Of a DNA stretch of 64,000 bases, positions 9,330 through 17,476 are shown in pieces. The position numbers and the translations under genes are program-made. Location of the stretch: contig NZ_PUGF01000001.1 in assembly GCF_002976435.1 (NCBI RefSeq), forward strand, positions 496,001 to 560,000. Reading direction: 5' to 3'. Source of the stretch: Solimicrobium silvestre. Its GTDB lineage: Bacteria; Pseudomonadota; Gammaproteobacteria; Burkholderiales; Burkholderiaceae_D. The notes below the pieces were generated by a model that had not been told where the DNA came from, searched no databases, and saw only the letters and a program-made list of their open reading frames with translations. Position 1 is the stretch's first letter; each line of letters begins with the position of its first letter.

Positions 9330-9596
9330 AATTTAGATAGTGCTGGAATGGTTATGTGGATGTAACGGTAAAAATACGCACACAGGATATCACTTCAAGG
9401 TTGTTGAATTTACGCAAAAAACAGATTTATCTCTACGATCCAGTTTACAAATCATTGTGCTAAATTACAACACTTTCACAATGACTTCTATTTTAATATA
9501 CCCCTGTATATTTTTTAAATATAGTTAAATTTATCCTTATACATAAATAAGATATGGATATACCGCCATATTTTTCAAACTTACTTATCCACAAAG

Positions 9597-9641
9597 CCAT
9601 TAAATACGTTAAAAATTTAAAAAAATAATGGGAGTATATGA
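9597..9641 (+). repeat. Interspersed 45-bp motif, copy A
   Basis: Consists of CCATT..ATACGTTAA, a 17-base A/T spacer and GGGAGTATATGA. The same two blocks with exactly the same spacer length recur at 12967-13011, and a variant occurs on the minus strand at 22170-22217. This copy lies about 200 bases upstream of bufA on the same strand. Confidence 0.6.
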
Positions 9642-9718
9642 ATTAACGTGTATCTATAGCTAACAATGCGCGCTTACAAACTCCGTTAAAAATTTATTTA
9701 AAATAATTTTTATTTTCT

Positions 9719-9747
9719 TGTAAGGAAACATAGAATGCTTACGACTA
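9719..9747 (+). promoter_or_regulatory. Candidate ECF-sigma-type promoter of the bufferin operon
   Basis: TGTAAG and CGACTA are separated by 17 bases, with GGAAA just after the first box. This resembles extracytoplasmic-function sigma promoters, which drive several known DUF2282 operons. It lies 91 bases before the bufA start. No cognate sigma factor is encoded in the window, so this is a weak, pattern-based call. Confidence 0.3.
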
Positions 9748-9837
9748 TCACTCAGTACCTTGATTCAACTTACCGAATTGGCTGAGTCTAGTTGAGGGCT
9801 TATTAACTTAATTTATTTTAATTTCTGGAGAATGACA

Positions 9838-10116
9838 ATGACTAAGAATAACGCTTTGATCGCAGTTGCATTAGCAGGTTTGATGAGTTCTGGTTTCGCT
9901 GCAGCAGCAGATGCAACAGCAGGTGGCGCAAAAATGGAAAAATGCTTTGGCGTTGCTAAAGCCGGTCAAAATGATTGCGCAAGCAAAGCTGGCGGCCATT
10001 CCTGTGCTGGTCAATCCAAAAAAGACTTGAGCCCAAATGACTGGAAAAATGTTCCAGCCGGTACTTGCGCTTCAATGGGCGGCAAAGTAGAAGAAATGAA
10101 ACCAGCAGCAAAATAA
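9838..10116 (+). CDS. bufA: Bufferin-type RiPP precursor peptide (DUF2282, BufA1/GigP-like)
   Basis: A small secreted peptide of 92 residues. Numbered from the ATG at 9832, a signal peptide (residues 1-26, ending FAAAA before Asp27) is followed by a mature part with four cysteines: MEKC at 38, QNDC at 49, HSC at 58 and GTC at 79. These sit in the DUF2282 framework 'EKCFGVAKAGQNDCA' and 'HSCAGQ'. In characterised bufferins (Caulobacter) and the Cupriavidus gold-induced gig operon, such peptides are matured by a DUF692 iron enzyme that modifies cysteines, and they help the cell tolerate copper or gold. The ATG at 9838 is preferred because the GGAG at 9827-9830 is seven bases upstream, whereas it is only one base from the ATG at 9832. 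The next gene, bufB, starts 23 bases after the stop. The modification itself is inferred from the family. Confidence 0.88.
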   Translation: MTKNNALIAVALAGLMSSGFAAAADATAGGAKMEKCFGVAKAGQNDCASKAGGHSCAGQSKKDLSPNDWKNVPAGTCASMGGKVEEMKPAAK

Positions 10117-10139
10117 TCTAGCAACATACTGTATTCATC

Positions 10140-11024
10140 ATGAGTCTCTCTGACGCTAAAATTGCCGAGTTCCCCTCCTTTCCAGAGTTAGGATATGGAG
10201 TTGGATTACGCACCCAGCATTACCGGGATTTTTTGCGACAACGCCCCAATATTGATTGGCTGGAAGTTCATTCAGAAAATTATTTTGGCGTTGGAGTTGA
10301 CTTGGATGTACTGGAAACCTTGCGTCGTGACTATCCCATCAGCCTGCACGGTGTTGGCCTTGGGATCGGTTCGGCGCAAGGGTATTCCAGTGAACATGTC
10401 CGAAAAATAAAAAGCTTAGCGCAGCGTATTCAGCCCGCTTTAATTTCTGAGCATTTATGCTGGGCTTCAGTGGCTGGCCGCCATCTGAATGATTTACTCC
10501 CACTGCCACTCATTCATAGCGCACTCGACTTAATTTGCGAGCGCGTTGAGCATCTGCAAGACACCTTGCAACAACGGATTTTGCTAGAAAATGTGTCGAC
10601 TTATGTGCGCTTTGCCTGCGACGAAATGTCGGAAACCGAATTTCTCAGCCGGCTTGTACAACGCACTGGCTGCGGCATTTTATTAGACATTAATAATCTG
10701 TACGTGAATCAGGTTAATCACGGCGAATCGGCACAACAAGCCCTCACTTTATTACAACAATTACCCGCTAACAGCATCGGCGAAATTCACTTGGCCGGGC
10801 ATTTAGTCACCGATTCCGGCCTGGTAGACCACCACGGCTGCCAGGTTGATCCGGCAGTATGGGCGCTGTATGAAAACGCGCGGCAGTTATTTGGCGCCCA
10901 GATTCCCACCCTAATTGAATGGGATACCGACATTCCCGAATTAGATGTTTTACTTGGCGAAGCCGAGCAAGCTAAACAACGCACAGAACGTGTAGAGGAG
11001 GAACGATGCGCGCTGCTAACTTAG
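10140..11024 (+). CDS. bufB: MNIO-family (DUF692) peptide-modifying iron enzyme BufB/GigA
   Basis: A 294-residue TIM-barrel enzyme of the multinuclear non-heme iron-dependent oxidative (MNIO, DUF692) family, related to methanobactin MbnB. Conserved metal-site motifs are all present: SLHG (His70), SEH (Glu104-His105), LLEN (Glu150-Asn151), DINN (Asp183-Asn186), EIHLAGH (Glu215, His217, His221), DHH (230-232) and IEWD (Glu260). The known role of such enzymes is oxidative modification of cysteines in the DUF2282 precursor, forming thiooxazole-type heterocycles with the help of the DUF2063 partner. Here it sits between the precursor gene and bufC and overlaps bufC by 19 bases, consistent with a BufB-BufC complex. 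The catalytic set looks complete. The assignment is firm; the exact product is inferred. Confidence 0.93.
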   Translation: MSLSDAKIAEFPSFPELGYGVGLRTQHYRDFLRQRPNIDWLEVHSENYFGVGVDLDVLETLRRDYPISLHGVGLGIGSAQGYSSEHVRKIKSLAQRIQPALISEHLCWASVAGRHLNDLLPLPLIHSALDLICERVEHLQDTLQQRILLENVSTYVRFACDEMSETEFLSRLVQRTGCGILLDINNLYVNQVNHGESAQQALTLLQQLPANSIGEIHLAGHLVTDSGLVDHHGCQVDPAVWALYENARQLFGAQIPTLIEWDTDIPELDVLLGEAEQAKQRTERVEEERCALLT

Positions 11025-11797
11025 TAACCCCGCAACTCACCACACTGCAGCACGATTTTGCCAGCGCCTTAATCAACCTCAATTCGCTAGACCCTGCTTT
11101 GGCCAGTTTCAAAGGCGATCCTGATTTGAACCGTGAGCGATTCGGTTTATATCGCGGCAATCTCATCGCAATCTGGCAGCAAACCTGTGTTAACGCTTAC
11201 CCGGTTTTGCAGCAATTGGTAGGTGCAGAATTTTTTGGCGACTTGGCTCGTGCTTATGGGTTAAACCATGCGTCGCAAAGTGGCAATTTAGCGGAGTTTG
11301 GCGCTGCATTAAGCAGCTTCATCGCGACTCTGGAAAACTGCCGCGCCTATCCGTATTTAAGCGACGTCGCCGCACTCGAATGGCAAGTCCATCGCAGCTA
11401 TTATTTAGAACAGCGCAGCCCGGCAACATTAGCCCAGCTAGCTGGCTTCGCGCCGGAACTGTTAGGGGATCTGCAGTTTACATTGCAGCCTAGTTGCGTC
11501 TTACTTGAATCGCCTTGGGCGGTAGTGGATATTTGGCAGGCGCATCAAGGTACTAATACGCCTTTTCCTGAACAACTTGCCAGCGCAACGTATTGTCTGA
11601 TTTGGCGTGAACATCATCAAACCAATATCAGTGCAATTTCGGCGGCATCTTACGCCGCTTTGCAAGCGCTGAATGCAGGACAGCCGCTAGGTCAGGCATT
11701 TGAATCAGCGTTAGCTATCGACCCCGAATTTGCGCTACCGACAGAACTTGCTGACTGGTTCGGTAAACAGCTTTTTAGCAACATATCGCACAACTAA
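11006..11797 (+). CDS. bufC: DUF2063 bufferin maturation partner BufC/GigB
   Basis: A 263-residue protein with the N-terminal DUF2063 helical domain ('LQHDFASAL', then '[29 protein letters not shown]' split over residues 46-74, and '[19 protein letters not shown]' near 112-130) and a C-terminal domain similar to the peptide-recognition domain of MbnC-like proteins. In this pathway it binds the precursor's leader or core and presents it to the DUF692 enzyme. Translation starts inside bufB (19-base overlap) with an AGGAGGAA Shine-Dalgarno just ahead, so the two proteins are translationally coupled. DoxX follows after 12 bases. No catalytic residues are expected. Confidence 0.9.
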   Translation: MRAANLVTPQLTTLQHDFASALINLNSLDPALASFKGDPDLNRERFGLYRGNLIAIWQQTCVNAYPVLQQLVGAEFFGDLARAYGLNHASQSGNLAEFGAALSSFIATLENCRAYPYLSDVAALEWQVHRSYYLEQRSPATLAQLAGFAPELLGDLQFTLQPSCVLLESPWAVVDIWQAHQGTNTPFPEQLASATYCLIWREHHQTNISAISAASYAALQALNAGQPLGQAFESALAIDPEFALPTELADWFGKQLFSNISHN

Positions 11798-11809
11798 CTA
11801 CCCTTCCTT

Positions 11810-12280
11810 ATGAAAAACCTCCTGAAAATTCACCAACTTAGCACTCGTTTTGATGACGTTATTACGCAATGGGGCGGAACACTTTTATCCCTCATCTTGC
11901 GCTGTTATGTAGCTTGGCAATTTTTGCACGCAGGCTTAATCAAAATCCAAAACTGGCCTGGCACGCTGGAGTTGTTTCACACTGAATATCACGTACCACT
12001 GCTGCCGCCAGACTTAGCCGCCTACATGGGTGCCGGTGGTGAATTGGTTTTGCCGTGCTTCTTAATTGCCGGGCTATTTTCCCGCCCGGCCGCAATTGGC
12101 TTGTTTTTTGTCAACGCTATGGCCGTCATCTCTTATCCGCAACTGTGGGAATTTGAATGCCCTGCCGGGATTAATGACCATTTTTATTGGGGCATCATTT
12201 TAGTAGTCATCGCCGTCTTTGGCGCTGGGCGTTTTTCGATTGATGCACTATTAAAAAATATCACCGCCAAGGCTGTATAA
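11810..12280 (+). CDS. DoxX family membrane protein of the bufferin operon (GigT-like)
   Basis: A 156-residue integral membrane protein with four hydrophobic segments (about residues 22-42, 63-80, 85-105 and 125-145) and the DoxX pattern 'LILRCYVAWQFLHAGLIKI' near the N-terminus plus 'GGELVLPCFLIAGLFSRPAA' in the middle. DoxX proteins are the usual fourth member of DUF2282-DUF692-DUF2063 operons, including gigPABT of Cupriavidus. Their role is unproven, possibly electron or quinone linkage or export. It starts 12 bases after bufC and is clearly part of the operon. Confidence 0.9.
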   Translation: MKNLLKIHQLSTRFDDVITQWGGTLLSLILRCYVAWQFLHAGLIKIQNWPGTLELFHTEYHVPLLPPDLAAYMGAGGELVLPCFLIAGLFSRPAAIGLFFVNAMAVISYPQLWEFECPAGINDHFYWGIILVVIAVFGAGRFSIDALLKNITAKAV

Positions 12281-12310
12281 TTCCGTTCCCAACAATCTAG
12301 GAACCACGCC

Positions 12311-12544
12311 ATGCAGCAGCTACACTTTGAACTCACCGATGAATTTATTGAACTCAATAATTTATTGAAAGTAATGGGGCTGTGCGACAGCGGTGGCGCA
12401 GGAAAAGCCTTGGTTGCACAAGGTAATGTACGGGTAAACGGGCAGCAAGAATTGCGTAAAACCTGCAAAATCCGTGCGGGACAAGTGGTGAGTATTGGCG
12501 ATGTTCGAATTAAGGTTGCCAGTCCAACTGGCTTGAAGAAATAA
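12311..12544 (+). CDS. S4-domain RNA-binding protein (YbcJ-like)
   Basis: A 77-residue protein consisting of one S4 RNA-binding domain. The signature is 'IELNNLLKVMGLCDSGGAGKALVAQGNVRVNG', here at residues 13-44, ending with 'AGQVVSIGDVRIKV'. Length and sequence resemble E. coli YbcJ and similar small S4 proteins thought to bind RNA, possibly in ribosome or tRNA metabolism. It lies 30 bases after doxX on the same strand and shares its terminator, so it may be read through from the bufferin operon, although it is a housekeeping-type gene that often stands alone. Confidence 0.88.
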   Translation: MQQLHFELTDEFIELNNLLKVMGLCDSGGAGKALVAQGNVRVNGQQELRKTCKIRAGQVVSIGDVRIKVASPTGLKK

Positions 12545-12569
12545 AAAAACCGGCAATGCCGGTTTTTTT
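12543..12569. terminator. Rho-independent terminator after the S4 gene
   Basis: AAAAAAACCGGC, a 3-base loop and GCCGGTTTTTTT form a perfect 12-bp stem. The hairpin starts on the last bases of the S4 stop codon. It has T-runs in both directions and may also end the converging minus-strand gene at 12599-12787. Confidence 0.9.
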
Positions 12570-12598
12570 ATTTCTACTAATTGCTTACAACAAGCGTA

Positions 12599-12787
12599 TT
12601 AAGCGTGATGCTTCTTAGCCGATTTTTTATGCGCTTTTTTATGTGCTTTTTTGTGCGCCGATGTTTTGGCATGTTTTGCATGTTTTGCATGGTGAGTTGC
12701 GTGAGCAGGTGCTTGAGCAAAAGCGCTGCCCATCGAGAAAGTAGCAGCTACACATAAGGCAGCAAATAAAGCGATCAATTTTTTCAT
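12599..12787 (-). CDS. Small secreted His/Lys/Ala-rich basic protein
   Basis: A 62-residue peptide with a clear signal sequence (MKKLIALFAALCVAATFSMG, cleavage likely after AFA near residue 24). The mature tail is built almost only of His, Lys, Ala and a few Ser/Thr, including repeated 'HAKHAKHAK' and 'KKAHKKAHKK' units. Composition resembles periplasmic acid-shock (Asr-type) or metal-buffering peptides, but homology cannot be claimed for such low-complexity sequence. It converges on the S4 gene and lies next to the bufferin operon, so a metal-binding role is conceivable. It is monocistronic. Confidence 0.75.
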   Translation of the reverse strand: MKKLIALFAALCVAATFSMGSAFAQAPAHATHHAKHAKHAKTSAHKKAHKKAHKKSAKKHHA

Positions 12788-12966
12788 GGTAAGTCCGTGG
12801 TAACTAGTAGTTTTTAAACTCAGGAATAATTAGGTGCACAACAGGTAATGCCTAATCATATTTTAGCATACCGGAGCATACTTTTCACATTTATGAGCTA
12901 TGAGCATTATTATACTTTGACGTTAAAATATACTGTCAAAAAATACTTTTTCCATCAACAGGAAAC

Positions 12967-13011
12967 CCATTGGATACGTTAATTTTTTTAATTAAAATTG
13001 GGAGTATATGA
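12967..13011 (+). repeat. Interspersed 45-bp motif, copy B
   Basis: CCATTGGATACGTTAA, a 17-base A/T spacer and GGGAGTATATGA match copy A (9597-9641) in both blocks and in spacing. It lies in the 308-base stretch (12788-13095) between the His-rich gene and the FKBP frame, which otherwise shows no gene. Confidence 0.6.
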
Positions 13012-13095
13012 CTGAGCTATCTTTACCCCAAATTTAACCTTAAATTCAGCGCAAATCAGACCAGTTGATCTGATTTACTCAATCTCACAAAAACA

Positions 13096-13454
13096 CTAAG
13101 GAGAGACGCTAACTAAAGAAACCGTAAAAACCAAGGCTGAATTCGGAGGAATATTACTTCCCACCGGAGCACACGCCCCATATGCCATTGCACTAGGAAT
13201 TGTGAGTGTACGCACACCACCAGCTTGCATGCCAAGCAAGCCTTGATCCCAACCTGCAATAACCTGGCTCGGGTTAGCACCAATTTGAAACTGAAGTGCC
13301 TGACCGCCTGCAGATGTTCCAAATTGAGTACCTTCGTCATTTGCGGCACCCGTTTGATACAGCCAGCCAGTGTAATTAACAACTAGTACATCGCCTCCGA
13401 CAACTGCCGGTCCAGTTCCAACAATACTGTCATTAACTGCAGTAATTTTTTCAT
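13096..13454 (-). pseudogene. FKBP-type peptidyl-prolyl isomerase, apparent frameshift at the start
   Basis: The minus strand carries an intact 118-codon FKBP frame. It has 'GGDVLVVNYTGWLYQTG', 'VIAGWDQGLLGMQAGGVRTL' split across residues 62-81, 'IPSAMAYGA' and 'NIPPNSALVFTVSLV', ending at the TAG at 13098. The frame has no ATG, GTG or TTG upstream of the domain before an in-frame stop. The natural-looking start (ATG at 13454, preceded by AGAGA) is out of frame by one base: the ATG is followed by six A's, and a seventh would give MKKITAVNDSIVGTG in frame. So either this is a homopolymer sequencing error, a recent frameshift, or slippage. The active-site Asp of FKBP12 (FDSS) is replaced by Gly ('FGTS'), so activity may be reduced even if expressed. 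There is no signal peptide. Confidence 0.8.
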
Positions 13455-13861
13455 GGTGTCTCTTTTTAATTTTTATGCAAAATAATTTTCACAATATGCC
13501 GCGAATTATAAAATAGCTGTTCTCTATAGGCAACATTGTTTGCAGCTTGAAATGTATCAAGAAATAATTAGGCTGAATTTAACAATTACCTCACAATCGT
13601 TTACAATTGCACGTTGACAACTTTAGAACTTTCCACTACGCAGTAGCATTATTTTTATCCTTAAAAACAATGAAACTTGTAGTGATAAATTTCTTTTGTT
13701 GCATTCTGTAACGACTTTACCCCTTGCGACTACTGTATATTAGTTGCCACATGGTAATGTGTGTGTTGCATCAGACATCTATTGGGTTTAGCCGTTCGAG
13801 GTACTACACTGGTAGCACGCAACAAGTGCGATTGGATATTTTTTACCGAAAAGAAGCCGAG
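13455..13861. other. Intergenic region between the FKBP frame and qor
   Basis: A divergent upstream region of about 400 bases. A TTGACA at 13614-13619 lacks a matching -10 at normal spacing. TGTAAC and CGACTA boxes (13707-13732) look ECF-like but are only 14 bases apart. The frame extending upstream of qor to 13724 has no Qor-like sequence before residue 47. No RNA gene was recognised. Confidence 0.4.
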
Positions 13862-14845
13862 ATGAATAAAGCAATCAGAATCGCGCAAACTGGCGGCCCA
13901 GAAGTGATGCAACTGATGGATGTGGCGATAGGCACGCCAGGTGCAGGCGAAGTATGCATTCAGCACAAAGCCTGCGGCTTAAATTTTATTGATGTCTACC
14001 ATCGGACCGGGCTATATAAACAACTGTTGCCAACTGGCTTGGGTGTAGAAGGCGCAGGGATAGTAGAAGCGGTAGGGCCAGATGTGCATCACGTCAAGGT
14101 CGGAGACCGGGTAGCCTATGCAGGCGGTCCGCCAGGCGCTTATGCGCAACGCCGAATTATGCCGGCCAGCGTGTTGGTCAAATTGCCCGACTCGATAAGC
14201 TTCGATGTCGCCGCAGCGGTCATGCTGCAAGGACTAACCGTTCAGTATTTATTTTGTCGTACGTATAAAATCCAATCAGGCCAAACCATTTTATTTCACG
14301 CAGCAGCTGGCGGCGTTGGCTTGCTAGCCTGCCAGTGGGCCAAAGCATTGGGCGTCACTATGATAGGCACCGTTGGTAGTGCCGCCAAAGCAGCATTAGC
14401 TAAAGCCAATGGCTGCGCGCACGTTATTAACTATAACGAAGAAAATTTTGTTGAACGGGTAGAAGAAATAACCGCAGGACGCGGTGTATCCGTGGTGTAT
14501 GACTCGATAGGCAAAGACACTTTTTTTGGCTCACTTGATTGTTTATCGCCGCTAGGAACCATGGTCAGTTTCGGTAATGCGTCAGGGCCGGTTCCCGACT
14601 TTAATTTGAGTGAACTGGCTAGCCGTGGCTCGCTATTCATTACTCGCCCGTCTATGATGCATTACACAGCAGTGCGTTCTGATTTAGAACAGATGGCAGC
14701 AGAGCTATTTGCCATGATTGAAACAAAAAAACTAATCGTTCATATTAATCAACGGTATGCGCTGGCCGATGTCGGCAAAGCACATCGTGAACTGGAAGCA
14801 CGCAAAACTACGGGGTGCAGTATTTTAATACCCGATGCGAGCTGA
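13862..14845 (+). CDS. qor: NADPH:quinone oxidoreductase (zinc-independent MDR family)
   Basis: A 327-residue medium-chain reductase, the same length as E. coli Qor. The N-terminal catalytic domain includes 'KACGLNFIDVYHRTGLY' and 'GVEGAGIVEAVG'. The Rossmann NADPH site is 'AAAGGVGLLACQWAKALG' near residues 147-164, and 'GCSILIP' closes the protein. The zinc-binding Cys/His set of alcohol dehydrogenases is absent, as expected for Qor. It reduces quinones with NADPH in the cytoplasm. The ATG at 13862 is chosen because it begins the conserved MNKAIRI sequence; frame extension upstream is not homologous. A 50-residue membrane protein gene follows after 57 bases. Confidence 0.92.
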   Translation: MNKAIRIAQTGGPEVMQLMDVAIGTPGAGEVCIQHKACGLNFIDVYHRTGLYKQLLPTGLGVEGAGIVEAVGPDVHHVKVGDRVAYAGGPPGAYAQRRIMPASVLVKLPDSISFDVAAAVMLQGLTVQYLFCRTYKIQSGQTILFHAAAGGVGLLACQWAKALGVTMIGTVGSAAKAALAKANGCAHVINYNEENFVERVEEITAGRGVSVVYDSIGKDTFFGSLDCLSPLGTMVSFGNASGPVPDFNLSELASRGSLFITRPSMMHYTAVRSDLEQMAAELFAMIETKKLIVHINQRYALADVGKAHRELEARKTTGCSILIPDAS

Positions 14846-14902
14846 TTAGTGAGTAAATAATGGATGTAAGCACGCAAGCACAACGCAGCGAGGAAGTAAG
14901 CC

Positions 14903-15055
14903 ATGTCACAAGTACCGGAACAAACTGAAATAGCCAGAAAAAAAACTACCAAAGATGAAGGAAATCCTAAATTCGGACGGCTGCTGATGGTCTTACTGTT
15001 TAGTGTTTTTTTAATCGGCGTCATCACTTGGGCTTCTGAAGCGTACTGGTCTTAA
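14903..15055 (+). CDS. Small single-pass membrane protein, 50 residues
   Basis: A short gene with a good Shine-Dalgarno (AGGAAG, six bases before the ATG). The product has a charged N-terminus rich in Lys/Glu/Thr (about 22 residues) followed by one hydrophobic segment, 'LLMVLLFSVFLIGVITWA', at residues 27-44 and a short AYWS tail. It resembles small bitopic inner-membrane proteins but no family is recognised. It lies 57 bases after qor on the same strand and may be co-transcribed. Function is unknown. Confidence 0.65.
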   Translation: MSQVPEQTEIARKKTTKDEGNPKFGRLLMVLLFSVFLIGVITWASEAYWS

Positions 15056-15128
15056 AGCTGTTCTTGATCCGCTTTTAGAATTTTGATTTAAACCTTGAAT
15101 AAGCGCATTTGTATAAATTTACTTTTAA

Positions 15129-17423
15129 ATGATTACAGAACACCAACCACCCAAAAAGGGAATGTCGCATTCGAGCCGCATTGTAATTTTACAGAGCTTA
15201 GTTCCCATTGCCACCAGCCTGACAGCTACGCAACTTGAAGGATTTTCACTGCGCTTAGGTGAGGCACTGTTTCGTCTTTCGGATCAGTCGGTACGTCCTG
15301 AAGAAGCAAATATCAGCTTCCACTCCTACAATCATTTAAAGAAAAATAGTTCGGCGTTTTATCGTTTAGCCTCAAGCAAACTGAGCGAGCTATTTGCCCA
15401 TGAAGTGAGAATTTTAGAAAAAGGCCATAAACCACGGCAGCTGGAAGATGACTCTTCATTGGCATTGGTTACCTTTGACGAAATGGAAAACAAGGTTTTA
15501 CTGGAAACCCTTAGTCAATCGATCGAATTAGATAATGCCGATGAGTTGGTTAAGCTCAATTTACGCATTAGTCATCTATTAAAAATTGAACAGATTAATG
15601 TTAGATACAATCCATTCCGCCCAGAAGTTTTTTTAAAAGCGATTTATAAAGCCTGGTGTGAATTTGAACCAGTATCCGATTCACATCACATGATTTTACG
15701 CATACTGCGGCCGGAAATGTTTTTACAGTTAAACCCTGTTCTGCGCGAATTAAATAACGCCTTAATTGAACGCGGTATTTTGCCCAAAGCGACCGACCTG
15801 CTGCGCGTAAACAAACATCAAAGTCTAGCCAATTCAACTTCGTCTACACTATCAAAAAAGCTGGCCGTTGATCCTTTTTTTGAAAGTAAAATCAAGGGCA
15901 TTTTATATGCCAACCAGGGGGATGCCGCTCAGGGTGAGCAAGGACAAGGCTCCGGTCAACACCAAGCGTCTGGTCAAGGTTACGGTTCGGGGCAAGGTTC
16001 GGGCTCTGGTTCGGGCTCTGGTTCGGGCTCTGGTTCGGGCTCTGGTTCGGGCTCTGGTTCGGGTTCGGGCTCTGGGTCTGGTTCTGGTTTTCCGGATGAC
16101 GCAAGAAATCCTCTGGACGAAACCCAAAATATAGCGTTAGGCAAACAGGGAACCGTCACGATAGGTCGGGAGTTATTTGAGTATCTCACCAGCGTGCAGG
16201 CCACCGGTGCAGCACTCGGGCCGGCGGCGCAAAATGCCCCCACCTTGCGCGGCATTGTTGAACAGGCGCCTGAAAATACTATTACTCAAATCGATAACAA
16301 TACTATCGGTTTGCTGGCGAAGATTTTTGATTATGTTTTTTCCGATCCGCACATTCCAACCGACCTTAAAAATCTCATTGGTCAGTTACAGATTCCGACG
16401 TTAAAAGCGGCGCTAATTGATCGGGAATTCTTCTTTAAACAAACCCATCCGGCACGGGTGTTGATTGATACACTAGCCAAATCCAGCGTTACCTGGAACC
16501 CCGATAAAGGGGTGGACGATCCTTTATATAAAATGATCGCCAGAACGGTGGAACGGGTTCAAAAAGAATTTGATCAACAACTGGAATTGTTTTCTGATGT
16601 TGCCGCAGATTTAACCCAGTTTATTGAAGAAGAAGAACGACTCTCCGAAAAAGCAATTGAAGAACCGATTGCCCAAGCAATTCAGCAAGAAAAAATTCGC
16701 CAGGCGCGTGAACTAGCGACCAATGACGTCGCCACCCGCACCGATACCGGTGAAGTGGCCGGTTTTATTGAGGCGTTTTTAGAGCAGCAATGGGTCAATA
16801 TTTTAGTGTTGGCACACACCGTCAAAGAACAAAAGCCCCAAGCACTGGAGCGGACGTTGAAGACGATGGACGACTTGATCTGGAGCGTAAAAACCAAAAA
16901 TAGCGTTGAAGAACGACACGAGCTGGTAAATAAATTACCGGCTTTATTGAGCTCGCTAAATACTTGGTTGAATGCGATTAAATGGGAAGACCCTAGTCGT
17001 GTTATTTTCTTCTCCAAACTCGCTGAACGGCACGCCAGCATTGCACGTGCGCCATTAGAGGTATCCACCCGTCGCCAAGTTGAAATGGCCGTGAATGTGG
17101 CGCAAAAAGCCAGCGAACGCAGCCTGAAAAAGAACAAGCATGAGCACACTATGCCGGATCAGTTTGTGTTCTTTATTGATCAAATTGAACGCGGCAGCTG
17201 GTTTGATTTCACACGCAATAATGGCTCCGTAGTGCGCTTCAAACTGGCCTGGGTCAGCCCGCGTCGTAGCCGCTTTATTTTCACCAACCGCCAGGGACAT
17301 GACGCTTTTTCTATTTCATCGGAAGAGCTACTCGATATTTTCCGCTCAGGAAAAGCGCAGATGATTAGCGATGAGCCGGTTGTTGATAGGGCTTTACAAT
17401 CAGTCATTGACGATCGCGAATAA
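15129..17423 (+). CDS. DUF1631 domain protein
   Basis: A 764-residue cytoplasmic protein of the DUF1631 family, found mainly in beta- and gammaproteobacteria and of unknown function. The N-terminal helical part ('[29 protein letters not shown]' over residues 196-224) is joined to the C-terminal part by a Gly-Ser linker at about residues 286-321. The C-terminal part has '[20 protein letters not shown]', '[12 protein letters not shown]', a long helical middle and a final small domain '[20 protein letters not shown]', '[21 protein letters not shown]' that resembles a PilZ/YcgR-like beta fold. An in-frame ATG at 15162 is an alternative start. A bidirectional terminator overlaps the end. The Gly-Ser tract is an obvious simple-repeat expansion. 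Confidence 0.85.
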   Translation: MITEHQPPKKGMSHSSRIVILQSLVPIATSLTATQLEGFSLRLGEALFRLSDQSVRPEEANISFHSYNHLKKNSSAFYRLASSKLSELFAHEVRILEKGHKPRQLEDDSSLALVTFDEMENKVLLETLSQSIELDNADELVKLNLRISHLLKIEQINVRYNPFRPEVFLKAIYKAWCEFEPVSDSHHMILRILRPEMFLQLNPVLRELNNALIERGILPKATDLLRVNKHQSLANSTSSTLSKKLAVDPFFESKIKGILYANQGDAAQGEQGQGSGQHQASGQGYGSGQGSGSGSGSGSGSGSGSGSGSGSGSGSGSGSGFPDDARNPLDETQNIALGKQGTVTIGRELFEYLTSVQATGAALGPAAQNAPTLRGIVEQAPENTITQIDNNTIGLLAKIFDYVFSDPHIPTDLKNLIGQLQIPTLKAALIDREFFFKQTHPARVLIDTLAKSSVTWNPDKGVDDPLYKMIARTVERVQKEFDQQLELFSDVAADLTQFIEEEERLSEKAIEEPIAQAIQQEKIRQARELATNDVATRTDTGEVAGFIEAFLEQQWVNILVLAHTVKEQKPQALERTLKTMDDLIWSVKTKNSVEERHELVNKLPALLSSLNTWLNAIKWEDPSRVIFFSKLAERHASIARAPLEVSTRRQVEMAVNVAQKASERSLKKNKHEHTMPDQFVFFIDQIERGSWFDFTRNNGSVVRFKLAWVSPRRSRFIFTNRQGHDAFSISSEELLDIFRSGKAQMISDEPVVDRALQSVIDDRE
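15996..16088 (+). repeat. Simple repeat (GGTTCGGGCTCT-type) inside the DUF1631 gene
   Basis: Tandem copies of a 12-base unit encoding Gly-Ser-Gly-Ser, with slight variants at the end. It is in frame and forms an unstructured linker of about 30 residues. Other frames of the same DNA also lack stops, which creates spurious overlapping reading frames here. Confidence 0.85.
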
Positions 17424-17462
17424 AAAAAGCCTGGCTAACGAATCGTTAGTCAGGCTTTTTTT
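17422..17462. terminator. Bidirectional terminator between the DUF1631 and DUF4136 genes
   Basis: AAAAAGCCTGGCTAACG and CGTTAGTCAGGCTTTTT pair around a 3-base loop, with one G-T wobble. The stem starts at the DUF1631 stop codon and lies 14 bases from the converging DUF4136 stop. Confidence 0.9.
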
Positions 17463-17476
17463 ATTCAACGACCTGA

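Larger units (their letters stand above)
9330..9837. other. AT-rich intergenic region upstream of the bufferin operon
   Basis: About 500 bases with no supported gene. It contains a perfect 7-bp inverted repeat with a CCCT spacer at 9495-9512 (AATATACCCCTGTATATT), a further ATATGG...CCATAT symmetry at 9553-9572, one copy of an interspersed 45-bp motif (9597-9641) and a candidate ECF-type promoter at 9719-9747. The density of symmetric elements ahead of a stress-type operon suggests regulation, but no regulator can be named. Confidence 0.5.

Noticed and set aside
13113-13382. 89-codon minus-strand frame
   Set aside because: It overlaps the FKBP frame in another phase, and the FKBP domain is clearly the real coding sequence.
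13707-13732. TGTAAC...CGACTA pair as a second ECF-type promoter ahead of qor
   Set aside because: Spacing is only 14 bases, against 17 in the bufferin candidate, and qor is not a typical member of that regulon.
15892-16255. Minus-strand Pro-Glu and Pro-Asn repeat frames opposite DUF1631
   Set aside because: They are shadows of the Gly-Ser repeat; the plus-strand DUF1631 frame has family similarity on both sides.
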